Counted from the stretch's first letter, positions 1-7,287 are shown. The stretch is DNA of 9,372 bases from DATLYF01 sp035575095 (GCA_035575095.1 DATLYF010000057.1:1-9372); one strand, 5' to 3'. Notes: generated from the letters alone by a model not told the origin. Numbers and translations are program-made.

Positions 1-37
1 CGCCCACGGCGCTCGGAATCAAGGATTGACGGCTGGC

Positions 38-1156
38 CTAAGTCCTGAGCACGTCCTCGGCCGGCCGGTATTCATAGCCTAGGTCGCGGGCCACGGCCTC
101 GTGGGTCACCTGCCCGGCGTGGATGTTGAGGCCGGCCCGAAGGTGCGGGTCGTCGCGCAGGGCCTGCTTCCAGCCCTTGTCGGCCAGGGCCAGGATGAAC
201 GGCAGGGTCACGTTGTTGAGGGCGAAGGTGGAGGTGCGCGGCACCCCGCCCGGCATGTTGGCCACGCAGTAGTGCACCACGTCGTCGACGATGTAGGTGG
301 GCTGGGCGTGGGTGGTGGGACGGGAGGTCTCGAAGCAGCCGCCCTGGTCGATGGCGACATCCACCACCACCGCCCCCGGCTTCATGCGCTTGATGAGCCC
401 GGCCGAGACCAGCTTGGGCGCCGCCGCGCCGGGGATGAGCACGCCGCCGATCACCAGATTGGCGTCCAGGCAGTGCTTCTCCACCGCGTCGCGGGTGGAG
501 AACACCGTCTGGATGCGGGTCCCGAAACGGTCCACCAGATGCCGCAGCACGTCCACGTTGCGGTCCATCACCACCACTTGGGCACCCATGCCGACGGCGA
601 TCTCGGTGGCATTGGAGCCGACCACGCCGCCGCCCAGGATCACCACCTTGGCCGGCGCCACGCCGGGCACGCCGCCGAGCAGCACGCCCATGCCGCCGTG
701 GGCTTTCTCCAGGTAGTGGGCGCCGGCCTGCACCGCCATGCGCCCGGCCACCTCGGACATGGGGGCCAGTAGCGGCAGGCCGCCGCGCGGCGAGGTGACA
801 GTTTCGTAAGCGATGGCGGTGCAGCCAGACTCCAGCAGCAGCCGCGCCTGCTCCGGATCAGGCGCGAGGTGCAGATAGGTGAACAGCACCTGCCCCGGCT
901 TGAGCATGCGGCACTCCGGTGGCTGCGGCTCCTTGACCTTGACGATCATCTCCGCCTGTTCGAACACCGCCGCGCCGGTAGGGACGATCTCCGCCCCGGC
1001 GGCGCGGTAGTCGTCGTCGCCAAAGCCGATGCCGGCACCGGCGCGGGTCTCCACCAGTACCCGATGGCCGTGCGCCACCAGCTCGGCGACGCTGGCCGGG
1101 GTCAAGCCGACCCGGTATTCGTGGTTTTTGATCTCTTTCGGCACTCCGATCTGCAT
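38..1156 (-). CDS. ald: Alanine dehydrogenase (NAD+)
   Basis: Cytoplasmic enzyme that reversibly oxidises L-alanine to pyruvate, ammonia and NADH. The product is 372 residues, the usual family length, and begins MQIGVPKEIKNHEYRVGL, the classic Ald N terminus. Residues matching the known catalytic set are present at the expected numbers: R15, K75 (in KVKEPQ), H96 (in YLHLA) and D270 (in DVAIDQGG). The Rossmann nucleotide-binding glycines GGGVVG lie at 175-180. I chose the ATG at 1156 because an AAGGAGT ribosome binding site (1164-1170) sits just upstream and family similarity starts exactly there; a longer in-frame reading to 1258 adds 34 residues unlike the family. It lies 361 bases downstream of phnW on the same strand. 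PhnW makes alanine from pyruvate, so Ald probably recycles that alanine and releases ammonium; this coupling is inferred. The family call is firm. Confidence 0.96.
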   Translation of the reverse strand: MQIGVPKEIKNHEYRVGLTPASVAELVAHGHRVLVETRAGAGIGFGDDDYRAAGAEIVPTGAAVFEQAEMIVKVKEPQPPECRMLKPGQVLFTYLHLAPDPEQARLLLESGCTAIAYETVTSPRGGLPLLAPMSEVAGRMAVQAGAHYLEKAHGGMGVLLGGVPGVAPAKVVILGGGVVGSNATEIAVGMGAQVVVMDRNVDVLRHLVDRFGTRIQTVFSTRDAVEKHCLDANLVIGGVLIPGAAAPKLVSAGLIKRMKPGAVVVDVAIDQGGCFETSRPTTHAQPTYIVDDVVHYCVANMPGGVPRTSTFALNNVTLPFILALADKGWKQALRDDPHLRAGLNIHAGQVTHEAVARDLGYEYRPAEDVLRT

Positions 1157-1163
1157 GACCAAG

Positions 1164-1170
1164 ACTCCTT
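1164..1170 (-). promoter_or_regulatory. Ribosome binding site of ald
   Basis: AAGGAGT on the minus strand, 7 bases before the ATG at 1156. It decides the start against the longer open frame that reaches 1258. Confidence 0.8.
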
Positions 1171-1266
1171 CGGTGATTCGATAATGTCGTGTAGGTTCAG
1201 GACGCTGTTCCCCGGTGAGGGCTCCGGTCCGGTCGGCGCGGAATGATTGTCGTCGCACCCACCCTA

Positions 1267-1294
1267 ATCATGTTCAAAATACTGAACAATTCAA
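1267..1294 (-). promoter_or_regulatory. Candidate ald promoter with a palindrome in the spacer
   Basis: On the minus strand, TTGAAT (1289-1294) and CATGAT (1267-1272) are separated by 16 bases and each matches the sigma-70 consensus at 4 of 6 positions. The palindrome TGTTCA-N6-TGAACA (1271-1288) fills the spacer, a position where a bound protein would block or remodel the promoter. Transcription would start near 1260, leaving a leader of about 100 bases before ald. This is by-eye prediction; the identity of the binding protein is unknown. Confidence 0.4.
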
Positions 1295-1332
1295 GTGCTC
1301 GGCACCGACCCCGCCGTCAGCGCTGCAGGGCC

Positions 1333-1403
1333 GGCAGAGCGCAGTCGGAACCCACACCATCTGCACCGTATTGTGGTCGGTTTCGCTGCGCTCCACCTAC
1401 CCT
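1333..1403. repeat. Imperfect inverted repeat in the phnW-ald gap (intergenic repeat-like)
   Basis: Two related units face each other: 1333-1358 (core GAGCGCAG at 1337-1344) and 1371-1397 (core CTGCGCTC at 1386-1393). The 8-base cores pair perfectly, flanked by discontinuous pairing such as AACC (1349-1352) with GGTT (1379-1382). The right unit, a GGTTTCGCTGCGCTCCACCTACCCT-like stretch in two halves (1379-1390 and 1391-1403), resembles the dispersed CGCT-rich hairpin repeats often found between genes in gammaproteobacteria. That resemblance is from memory of the style, not from a search. The rest of the 361-base gap (1157-1517) holds the ald leader and promoter candidate and no credible gene. 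Confidence 0.4.
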
Positions 1404-1517
1404 CTCCTGGCCACCCCCCGAACCTGGTCAAGCCCAGTCGGCGTTGCCACACCAGCGAGGCGATCGCGGACACTCATCGTTGATTTTTTTGAGCATCCGC
1501 CCCGGCCTACCCGCCGC

Positions 1518-2633
1518 TCAGCACCAGTACATAGACTCGGCGACAGCACCCAGCAGCTGCGCCACGTCGGCCTTGTAGACCTCGCCGATGTTGCCAATGC
1601 GGAAGGTGTCGGCCAGGCTGACCTTGCCCGGGTAGATGACGAAACCGCGCCGCTTCAGCTCGCCGTAGAAGCGGGCGAAGCTGTAGTCCGGGTGCCCGGG
1701 GCTGTGGAAGGAGGTGATGATGGGCGACTGGTGGATCTCGGCCACCAGGCTCTGGAAGCCCAGCTCGCGCATGCCGCTCGCCAACAGTCGCTGGTTCTCC
1801 CGGTAGCGCCGATGGCGGGCCTCGATTCCGCCCTCATCGTCGAGTTCCTCGAGCGCCCGAGCGAAGGCGCGCACCACATGGGTGGGTGAGGTGAAACGCC
1901 ACTTGCCGTTGCCCTTCTCCATGGCCAGCCACTGGGCGTACATATCCAGACTCAGCGAGCGGGCCTGGCTGGCACAGCGCGCCATGGCCTCGCGGCGGGC
2001 GATGATGAAGCCGAAGCCGGGCACGCCCTGGATGCATTTGTTGGCGCTGCTAATCAGGAAGTCGGCACCGATGTCCTCCATGGTCAACGGTACGCCGCCG
2101 AAGCTGGACATGGCGTCGACGATGAAGCCGCGGCCGTGGGCCTTGACGATGCGGCCGATGGCCTCCACCGGATTGAGCATGCCGGTGGTGGTCTCGCAGT
2201 GCACCACCGCCACGTGGCTGATGGCCGGGTCGCGGTTCAGGGTTTCGTCCAGCCGCAGCAGATCGGGCGGATCGATCTCGCCGCTGTCGTGCACTTCGTG
2301 ATCGATCTTCAGATAGCGGGCGATCTCGGCGATGCGGCTCCCGTAGGCACCGTTGGCCAGCACCAGCAGCTTGCCGCCAGCCGGCACGACGGTGCCGATC
2401 ACCGCTTCCACGCTGAAGGTGCCGCTGCCCTGCATCAGCACCGTGGTGTACTCCGCGGGACGGTGGCTGGCCAGCAGCGTCAACCGGGTGCGGATGCACT
2501 GCACGATCTGGTTGTAGTCGTCATCCCAGGTACACCAGTCGCGCAGCATGCTGGCCTTGACGCCCTTGCTGGTAGACAGCGGCCCGGGCGTGAGCAGCAG
2601 ATAGGGGTTGTCGGGAAGATCCTTGAAGTTCAT
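1518..2633 (-). CDS. phnW: 2-aminoethylphosphonate:pyruvate aminotransferase
   Basis: PLP-dependent class V (fold type I) aminotransferase that moves the amino group of 2-aminoethylphosphonate to pyruvate, giving phosphonoacetaldehyde and L-alanine, in the cytoplasm. The product is 371 residues, the normal length. The N-terminal signature LLLTPGPLSTSKGVKASML (13-30) followed by DWCTWDDDYN (32-41) is diagnostic for PhnW. The PLP Schiff-base lysine is K199 (SSANKCIQGVPG), the pyridine-nitrogen aspartate is D173 (IVDAMSSFGG), and the substrate-anchoring arginine is R345 (FRIGNIG). These sit a constant 5 residues after the positions I recall for the Salmonella enzyme (168, 194, 340). It diverges from a LysR regulator, a common arrangement for phnW. 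phnX is not adjacent, so the fate of phosphonoacetaldehyde is not shown here. The start has only a modest AGAGG upstream. The family is firm; substrate is inferred from the motifs. Confidence 0.94.
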   Translation of the reverse strand: MNFKDLPDNPYLLLTPGPLSTSKGVKASMLRDWCTWDDDYNQIVQCIRTRLTLLASHRPAEYTTVLMQGSGTFSVEAVIGTVVPAGGKLLVLANGAYGSRIAEIARYLKIDHEVHDSGEIDPPDLLRLDETLNRDPAISHVAVVHCETTTGMLNPVEAIGRIVKAHGRGFIVDAMSSFGGVPLTMEDIGADFLISSANKCIQGVPGFGFIIARREAMARCASQARSLSLDMYAQWLAMEKGNGKWRFTSPTHVVRAFARALEELDDEGGIEARHRRYRENQRLLASGMRELGFQSLVAEIHQSPIITSFHSPGHPDYSFARFYGELKRRGFVIYPGKVSLADTFRIGNIGEVYKADVAQLLGAVAESMYWC

Positions 2634-2659
2634 GAGGGCTGGCCTCTGTGCTGGACTTT

Positions 2660-2684
2660 CATTAGAAAACTTAATGGTCGACCA
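2660..2684. promoter_or_regulatory. Candidate LysR-type operator in the phnW/lysR divergent region
   Basis: CATTA-N7-TAATG (2660-2676) contains ATTA-N7-TAAT, which fits the T-N11-A dyad bound by LysR-type regulators. A second perfect 10-bp palindrome, TGGTCGACCA (2675-2684), abuts it. Both lie 27-51 bases upstream of the phnW ATG and between the divergent genes. No strong sigma-70 promoter is obvious for phnW, which fits activator dependence. The site is predicted from position and symmetry only. Confidence 0.45.
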
Positions 2685-2750
2685 AGCACATCTAGCGAAC
2701 GGCTCGGTTGTCGGAGCCGATAATCTCAGCGCCGAATAGCCCTGGCAAAC

Positions 2751-2766
2751 TAGAATTGGTTATAAG
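2751..2766 (+). promoter_or_regulatory. Candidate -10 elements for the LysR gene
   Basis: TAGAAT (2751-2756) and TATAAG (2761-2766) each match the -10 consensus at 5 of 6 positions in an AT-rich stretch 35-50 bases before the regulator ATG. No convincing -35 element is visible at the proper distance, so the call is weak. Confidence 0.25.
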
Positions 2767-2800
2767 CTACCCAAGTTTTGCTAGCGAGATCCGGGATCCG

Positions 2801-3748
2801 ATGAGCCGCCATCTGCCGCCCCTGAACTGGCTACGCGCCTTCGAGGCCGCCGCCCGCCATCTGAGTTTCACCCGTGCCGCCGAGGAGCTGAACGTCACCC
2901 AGGCGGCGGTCAGCCAGCACGTCAAGGCCCTGGAGGAGCGCCTGGGTCTGCTCCTGTTCCGCCGTACGCCACAGGGGCTGATGCTCACCGACGCCGGTCA
3001 GGCCTATCTGCCCAGGTTGCGTGATGCCTTCGATCTCATCGCCCGCGGCACCCGCGAGCTGTATAGCCTGGAGCGCCAGGGCAGCCTGACCGTGCGCGTG
3101 CCCTCCTCCTTGTCCCTGCAGTGGCTGGTGCCGCGGCTGCAGCGCTTCCACCGCCGGCACCCGCAGATCGATATCCGTATGACGGCCCTGGGGCAGGAAG
3201 TGGATTTCAGCCGCGATGACATCGACATGGAGATCCGTTACGGCAACGGCCGCTGGAGCGGTCTGGAGGCGGTGCTGATCGGCCACGAGCGGGTGTTTCC
3301 GGTCTGCAGCCCGGCGCTGGCCGCCAACGAGGACCTGCCGCTGCACGAGCCCCGAGATCTGGCGCGGCACACCCTGCTGCACGTCACCGGCTACCCCCAC
3401 TACCGGGAGGACTGGGGCTTCTGGCTGCACGCCTTTGGCCTGGACGAGCTCAAGGCCGCCCACAGCCTGGAGTTCGACCAGTCGGCGGCGGCCCTGCAGG
3501 CAGCGGTGAACAGCGTCGGCGTGGCGCTGGGCCGCTCCCCTATCGTCAGCGCCGAGCTGGCCGCCGGACGGCTGGTGGCGCCCTTCCCCGAGCATGAGAT
3601 CGTCGGCCAGGGCGCCTACTGGCTGGTCTATCCCAGCACCACCAGCGAGCGCCCCAAGCTGGCGGCCTTCCGCGAATGGCTGCTGGAGGAGGCGCGGACC
3701 GACAGCCAGGCGTGGGTGATACCGGAGAGCGCATCCACGGCGGACTGA
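2801..3748 (+). CDS. LysR-family transcriptional regulator (GcvA-like)
   Basis: DNA-binding regulator of 315 residues, a typical LysR length. The N-terminal winged helix-turn-helix spans about residues 6-65, with the helix-turn-helix at 23-42 (FTRAAEELNVTQAAVSQHV). The opening RHLPPLNWLRAFEAAARHLS is the pattern of the GcvA/AmpR-like branch. The rest (about 95-300) is the periplasmic-binding-like effector domain. I chose the ATG at 2801 because homology begins with MSRHLPPLNWL; the upstream in-frame extension to a TTG at 2708 runs through the AT-rich promoter region and looks non-coding. The ribosome binding site is weak. The gene diverges from phnW with 167 bases between starts, so phnW and perhaps ald are its likely targets, with 2-AEP or a related compound as possible effector (inference). 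It converges on the importer operon. Confidence 0.93.
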   Translation: MSRHLPPLNWLRAFEAAARHLSFTRAAEELNVTQAAVSQHVKALEERLGLLLFRRTPQGLMLTDAGQAYLPRLRDAFDLIARGTRELYSLERQGSLTVRVPSSLSLQWLVPRLQRFHRRHPQIDIRMTALGQEVDFSRDDIDMEIRYGNGRWSGLEAVLIGHERVFPVCSPALAANEDLPLHEPRDLARHTLLHVTGYPHYREDWGFWLHAFGLDELKAAHSLEFDQSAAALQAAVNSVGVALGRSPIVSAELAAGRLVAPFPEHEIVGQGAYWLVYPSTTSERPKLAAFREWLLEEARTDSQAWVIPESASTAD

Positions 3749-3799
3749 TACCCGAGCCGTCGGCCGCTTCGCCCATCCGCCTGCCCCCGCTCGCCCGAT

Positions 3800-3812
3800 C
3801 CGCCAGAGGCGG
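3800..3812. terminator. Small hairpin between the convergent lysR and livF genes
   Basis: CCGCC-AGA-GGCGG forms a 5-bp stem with a 3-base loop in the 76-base gap between the two converging stop codons. It could serve transcripts from both sides, but neither strand has a proper T-run after it, so it is at best a weak terminator. Confidence 0.25.
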
Positions 3813-3824
3813 TACGTTTAGCGC

Positions 3825-4535
3825 TCACCCGCCGAGATAAAGCCGGCGGATGTGATCGTTGTTGGCCAGCTCCGCCGACGCCCCCTCCAGCCCGATCCGA
3901 CCGGTTTCCAGCACGTAGGCGTAGTTCGAGATCTTGAGCGCCATGCGGCTGTTCTGCTCCACCAGGATGATGGAGACCTTGTCCTCCCGGTTGAGGGCGA
4001 CGATGGCCTCGGCGATCTGTCGCACCATCATCGGCGCCAGACCGAGGGAGGGCTCGTCCAGCAGCAGCAGCTTGGGCCGCGCCATCAGCGCACGACCGAC
4101 CGCGACCATCTCCTGCTCGCCGCCGCTCAGGCTGCCGGCGAGCTGGCCGAGCCGCTCCTTGAGGCGCGGGAACCGCACGAACAGCTTTTCCAGATCGGCT
4201 TGGATGCCCTGTTTGTCGCGGCGCAGGTAGGCGCCCATGAGCAGATTGTCCTTGACCGTCATGAACGGGTAGATGCGCCGCCCCTCGGGCACCATGGAGA
4301 TGCCGCGCTTGACGACCTCGTCCGGCGGCAGCTTGTCGATGCGCTCGCCGTTGAAATGGATCTCGCCGCTGCGGATGCGGGCCAGGCCAGTGATGGCGCG
4401 CAGGGTGGTGCTCTTGCCGGCGCCGTTGGCGCCGATCAGGGCCACCGTCTGTCCCTGCTCCAGGGCCAGCGAAACCCCCTTGAGGGCGAGCACCTTGTCG
4501 TAGGCGACTTCCACGTTGCGGAACTCGAAGTACAT
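3825..4535 (-). CDS. livF: Branched-chain amino acid-type ABC transporter, ATP-binding protein LivF
   Basis: One of the two ATPase subunits powering the HAAT/Liv-type importer, located on the cytoplasmic face of the membrane. It is 236 residues, typical for LivF. Walker A GANGAGKST is at 35-43, the VPEGRRIYP segment typical of LivF replaces the Q-loop glutamine (about 82-90), the signature LSGGEQ is at 136-141, and Walker B LLLLDEP is at 156-162. VEQN at 192-195 carries glutamine where most ABC ATPases have the H-loop histidine; this is normal in LivF. The C terminus RRLYLGG is also characteristic. It is the last gene of the operon, starting 2 bases after the livG stop, so translational coupling is likely. 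The substrate of the complex is not determined by this subunit. Confidence 0.95.
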   Translation of the reverse strand: MYFEFRNVEVAYDKVLALKGVSLALEQGQTVALIGANGAGKSTTLRAITGLARIRSGEIHFNGERIDKLPPDEVVKRGISMVPEGRRIYPFMTVKDNLLMGAYLRRDKQGIQADLEKLFVRFPRLKERLGQLAGSLSGGEQEMVAVGRALMARPKLLLLDEPSLGLAPMMVRQIAEAIVALNREDKVSIILVEQNSRMALKISNYAYVLETGRIGLEGASAELANNDHIRRLYLGG

Positions 4536-4537
4536 GG

Positions 4538-5317
4538 CTATACCCCCAGTGCGGCGTCCTCGCGGCCCAGGTAGGCCTCGATCACGGTCTCGTTGCTCTG
4601 GATCTCCTCGGGTCGGCCCTCGGCGATCTTGCTGCCGAAGCAGATCACCACGATACGGTCGCTGATGCGCATCACCGCACGCATGTCGTGCTCCACCAGG
4701 ATCACCGTGATGCCGCGCTGCACCAGCTTGCGCGTGAGCTCCACCGCCTGGTCGGTCTCCTCGGGGTTCATGCCGGCATAGGGTTCGTCCAGCAGCAGCA
4801 CGGTCGGATTGGCGGCCATGCCCATGGCGATGCCCAGCGCCCGCAGGTAGCCGTGCGGCAGGCTGCCGGCCGGCTCATCCAGCACCTTGCTCAGCCCCAG
4901 GAACTCCAGGATCTCGGCGGCGTTGTCGCGAAAGCGCGCCTCGTCCTCTCGCGCCCGCCGGCTGTTGAAGAAGATGCCCCAAGTGGTGGCGTGGCATTGC
5001 AGGTGATGCGCCACCACCACGTTCTGCAGCGCCGTCATCTCCTTGAAGATGGTGGTTTCCTGGAAGGTGCGCACGATGCCGCGCTCGGCGATCACGTGGG
5101 GCGGCAGCCCGGTGATGTCCTCGCCTTCGAAGATGACTTTGCCTGCGGTCGGCTTGATGAAGCCTCCGATCAGCTTGAACAGCGTGCTCTTACCGGCGCC
5201 GTTGGGGCCGATGACGCTCAGGATCTCGCCTCGCTTCAGATCGAAGCTGATGTCGTTGTTCGCCACCAGACCGCCGAAGCGCTTGGTCAGGTTCTGTACG
5301 CTCAGCAGCACGCTCAT
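4538..5317 (-). CDS. livG: Branched-chain amino acid-type ABC transporter, ATP-binding protein LivG
   Basis: Second ATPase of the importer, 259 residues. Walker A GPNGAGKST is at 37-45, Q-loop glutamine at 86 (RTFQ), Walker B VLLLDEP at 173-179 and H-loop histidine at 210 (LVEHDM). LivG features such as the long insert around residues 103-130 (HHLQCHATTWG...) and AGMNPEET after Walker B are present. The signature loop reads LPHGY (153-157) where typical LivG proteins have LPYGQQ, an unusual variant that keeps the glycine. The ATG at 5317 is supported by GGGAGGAGC at 5323-5331 and overlaps the livM stop in an ATGA arrangement. The open frame continues upstream to 6403 without a stop, but that part lies inside livM in another frame and is not protein-like. 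Confidence 0.95.
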   Translation of the reverse strand: MSVLLSVQNLTKRFGGLVANNDISFDLKRGEILSVIGPNGAGKSTLFKLIGGFIKPTAGKVIFEGEDITGLPPHVIAERGIVRTFQETTIFKEMTALQNVVVAHHLQCHATTWGIFFNSRRAREDEARFRDNAAEILEFLGLSKVLDEPAGSLPHGYLRALGIAMGMAANPTVLLLDEPYAGMNPEETDQAVELTRKLVQRGITVILVEHDMRAVMRISDRIVVICFGSKIAEGRPEEIQSNETVIEAYLGREDAALGV

Positions 5318-6369
5318 GCCCCGCTCCTCCCGGTGCTGGATACCTTGGAGACGGCCCCGGCCGGCTCGGCCCGCCCCCCTTCCTCCGGCCTGGGTGCCGT
5401 GTCGGCCATCCAGCGCTCGAACAGCGGCAGGCTGAGGATGCCGTTGGGCAGCCAGAGCATGAAGCCGATCATCAATAGGGCGTAGATGAGGGGCTGATAC
5501 TGCTGCAGCGGGTGCAGCAGCTCGAAGCTGATGACCAGCAGGAACGCCCCTACCATCGGCCCGGCGATGTAGTCCAGGCCGCCGAGAAAGCAGTAGAGCA
5601 TGGCGAATATCGAGTCGTTGACCGTGTAGGTGGCCGGATAGATGTTCTGCTGGAAGGCGGCGAAGAACGATCCGCCCACACCGCCGATGAAGCAGCAGAT
5701 GGCGAAGGCGATGACGCGGTATTTGGCCACGTTCACGCCGATGCTGGCCGCTAGCTCCTCGTTCATGCGCATGGAGCGGAAGGTCCAGCCCAGCCGGCTG
5801 TTGGCGATGCGCCACAGCGACAGCAGGGTCAGGGTCAGGATGAGCACGGCCAGGTAGTAATACGGCAGCGGCGAGGTGCCGTCGAACTCCGGCACCAGGG
5901 TGATACCGAAGATCGAGATGGCGTCCGGCCGCGGGATGTTGATGATGCCGCTGGCGCCGCGGGTGAACTCGCCGCCGTTGAGGAAGGCCAGCCGCACCGC
6001 CTCGGTGATGCTCAGGCTGATCATGGAGAAATACACACCGCGCAGCCGCAGCACCGGCCAGCCGATCACCACGCCGACCGCAGCGGCCACCAGCCCGGAC
6101 AGCGGCAGGCACAGCCAGAACGACACCCCGTAGCGGGTGGAGAGGATCGCCGTGGCGTAGCCGCCGATCATGGCGAAGGCGCCTTGGGCAATGTTGATGC
6201 GGCCGATGGCGAACGTCAGCCACACCCCCGAGGCGATCACGCTGAGGATGAGCGCGTTGGTGAGCACGTTCAGCACGTAGGGCGAAGCGCTGAAGGCCAG
6301 CGGAATGATGGCGAAGAACACCAGCAGGGCGACGGCCACCGTCGCCAGTCTCAGATATTTCGGGGTCAC
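5314..6369 (-). CDS. livM: Branched-chain amino acid-type ABC transporter, permease LivM
   Basis: One of two inner-membrane permease subunits. It has 351 residues, with a hydrophobic N-terminal helix (about 8-28) and multiple further membrane segments. Family hallmarks are GRINIAQGAFAMIGGY (56-71), the LRLRGVYFSMISLSITEA segment, and the closing LWLPNGILSLPLF. After W320 there is a hydrophilic 31-residue tail rich in Pro, Glu, Arg and Ser, longer than the short tails of many LivM proteins. It starts with GTG at 6369, supported by a strong GGAGGAG at 6377-6383; no better ATG start is present. It follows livH by 30 bases and overlaps livG by 4 bases (ATGA). Confidence 0.95.
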   Translation of the reverse strand: MTPKYLRLATVAVALLVFFAIIPLAFSASPYVLNVLTNALILSVIASGVWLTFAIGRINIAQGAFAMIGGYATAILSTRYGVSFWLCLPLSGLVAAAVGVVIGWPVLRLRGVYFSMISLSITEAVRLAFLNGGEFTRGASGIINIPRPDAISIFGITLVPEFDGTSPLPYYYLAVLILTLTLLSLWRIANSRLGWTFRSMRMNEELAASIGVNVAKYRVIAFAICCFIGGVGGSFFAAFQQNIYPATYTVNDSIFAMLYCFLGGLDYIAGPMVGAFLLVISFELLHPLQQYQPLIYALLMIGFMLWLPNGILSLPLFERWMADTAPRPEEGGRAEPAGAVSKVSSTGRSGA

Positions 6370-6399
6370 GGCTCTGCTCCTCCGGATACTGGCTCGTGG

Positions 6400-7257
6400 T
6401 CATGCCGTCCGGCCCATGATGCCCTGCGGCCGGATGAGCAGGAACACGATGATGCCGATGAAGATGAGGAGATAGGTGATGGAGCCCGGAAACACCTCGT
6501 AGCCGATGGCCTCGGCGAAGCCCAGGGCGAAGGCGCCGAGGATCGCTCCCGCTGTCACCCCGGCGCCGCCGATCATCACCATCAGGAATGCCTTGACCGA
6601 GATCGCAGTGCCGATGCCGGCGTTGACTGCGAAGACCGTCACCAGCAGGCCGCCGGCCGCACCCGCCAGGGCGGCGCCGAGGAAGAAGCCGAGCATGCCG
6701 ATGCGCTTGATGTTGACGCCCTGCAGATAGGTCACCTCCTTGTCCTGGGCCACGGCGCGCATGGCCCGGCCCGGACGGGTGTACTGCACAAACAGCAGCA
6801 GGGCGACGATCATCACCGCCGACAGCGCCATCACTAGCAGCCGGCTGAGGGGCAGGAAGGCATCGCCGATCTCCAGCACGCCGTCGACGATGGGGGGCAC
6901 GCCGCGCTGCTTCTCACCAAACACCACGTAGGCCAGACTCTCCAGCAGCAGGGCCGTGCCCATGGCCAGCAGCATGGTGTTTTCTTCGCGCTTGGCGATG
7001 CGCATCACGCGCCGGAATAGAAAGACCTCGAACAGCACGCCCACCAGTCCGACGGTGACGATGGCGCCGAGCAAGGCCAGGAAGTAATTGAGGCCGAAGA
7101 CGACGTTCAGGTAATACACCACGAAGCCGCCCAGCATGTACATCTGACCGTGCGCGAAATTGACCACGCGCATGATGCTGAAGATCAGGGTGAGCCCCAG
7201 GGCGATCAGCGCGTAAAGAGTCCCGAGCACCAGTCCGTTCACGATCATCTGGGTCAT
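6400..7257 (-). CDS. livH: Branched-chain amino acid-type ABC transporter, permease LivH
   Basis: The other inner-membrane permease subunit, 285 residues, nearly all hydrophobic helices. The start MTQMIVNGLVLGTLYALIAL is the standard LivH opening, NFAHG lies at 33-37, the cytoplasmic coupling loop GRAMRAVAQDKE at 163-174, and RPQGIMG at 276-282 closes the protein. The ATG at 7257 is supported by AAGGATC at 7264-7270; the open frame extends further to 7638 but that extension lies within the preceding gene on another frame. A 107-base gap holding a strong hairpin separates it from the binding-protein gene, so its transcript level may be lower than that of the binding protein. Confidence 0.95.
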   Translation of the reverse strand: MTQMIVNGLVLGTLYALIALGLTLIFSIMRVVNFAHGQMYMLGGFVVYYLNVVFGLNYFLALLGAIVTVGLVGVLFEVFLFRRVMRIAKREENTMLLAMGTALLLESLAYVVFGEKQRGVPPIVDGVLEIGDAFLPLSRLLVMALSAVMIVALLLFVQYTRPGRAMRAVAQDKEVTYLQGVNIKRIGMLGFFLGAALAGAAGGLLVTVFAVNAGIGTAISVKAFLMVMIGGAGVTAGAILGAFALGFAEAIGYEVFPGSITYLLIFIGIIVFLLIRPQGIMGRTA

Positions 7258-7287
7258 GGGGATGATCCTTGTTGGCGAGCCGCGCAG

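Noticed and set aside
3..29. Possible 3' end of a + strand gene entering from the left edge (reading PTALGIKD then TGA)
   Set aside because: Only eight codons are visible, which is too few to support a gene; it remains possible.
1477..1495. T-run at about 1484-1490 as a rho-independent terminator
   Set aside because: No stable GC-rich stem directly precedes it on the + strand, and on the minus strand it is an A-run, so it cannot terminate phnW by itself.
1215..1889. Open frames on the + strand across the phnW-ald gap
   Set aside because: They overlap the antisense of phnW and the promoter/repeat region, show no family resemblance and have no ribosome binding sites.
2708..2800. N-terminal extension of the LysR regulator from a TTG at 2708
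   Set aside because: The extension crosses the divergent promoter region and has no LysR character; the family N terminus begins at the ATG at 2801.
5318..6403. Upstream extension of the livG frame that makes an apparent 621-residue protein
   Set aside because: The extra 361 residues lie inside livM in another frame, are rich in Arg, Ala, Gly and His as expected of shifted GC-rich code, and the real LivG start with a strong ribosome binding site is at 5317.
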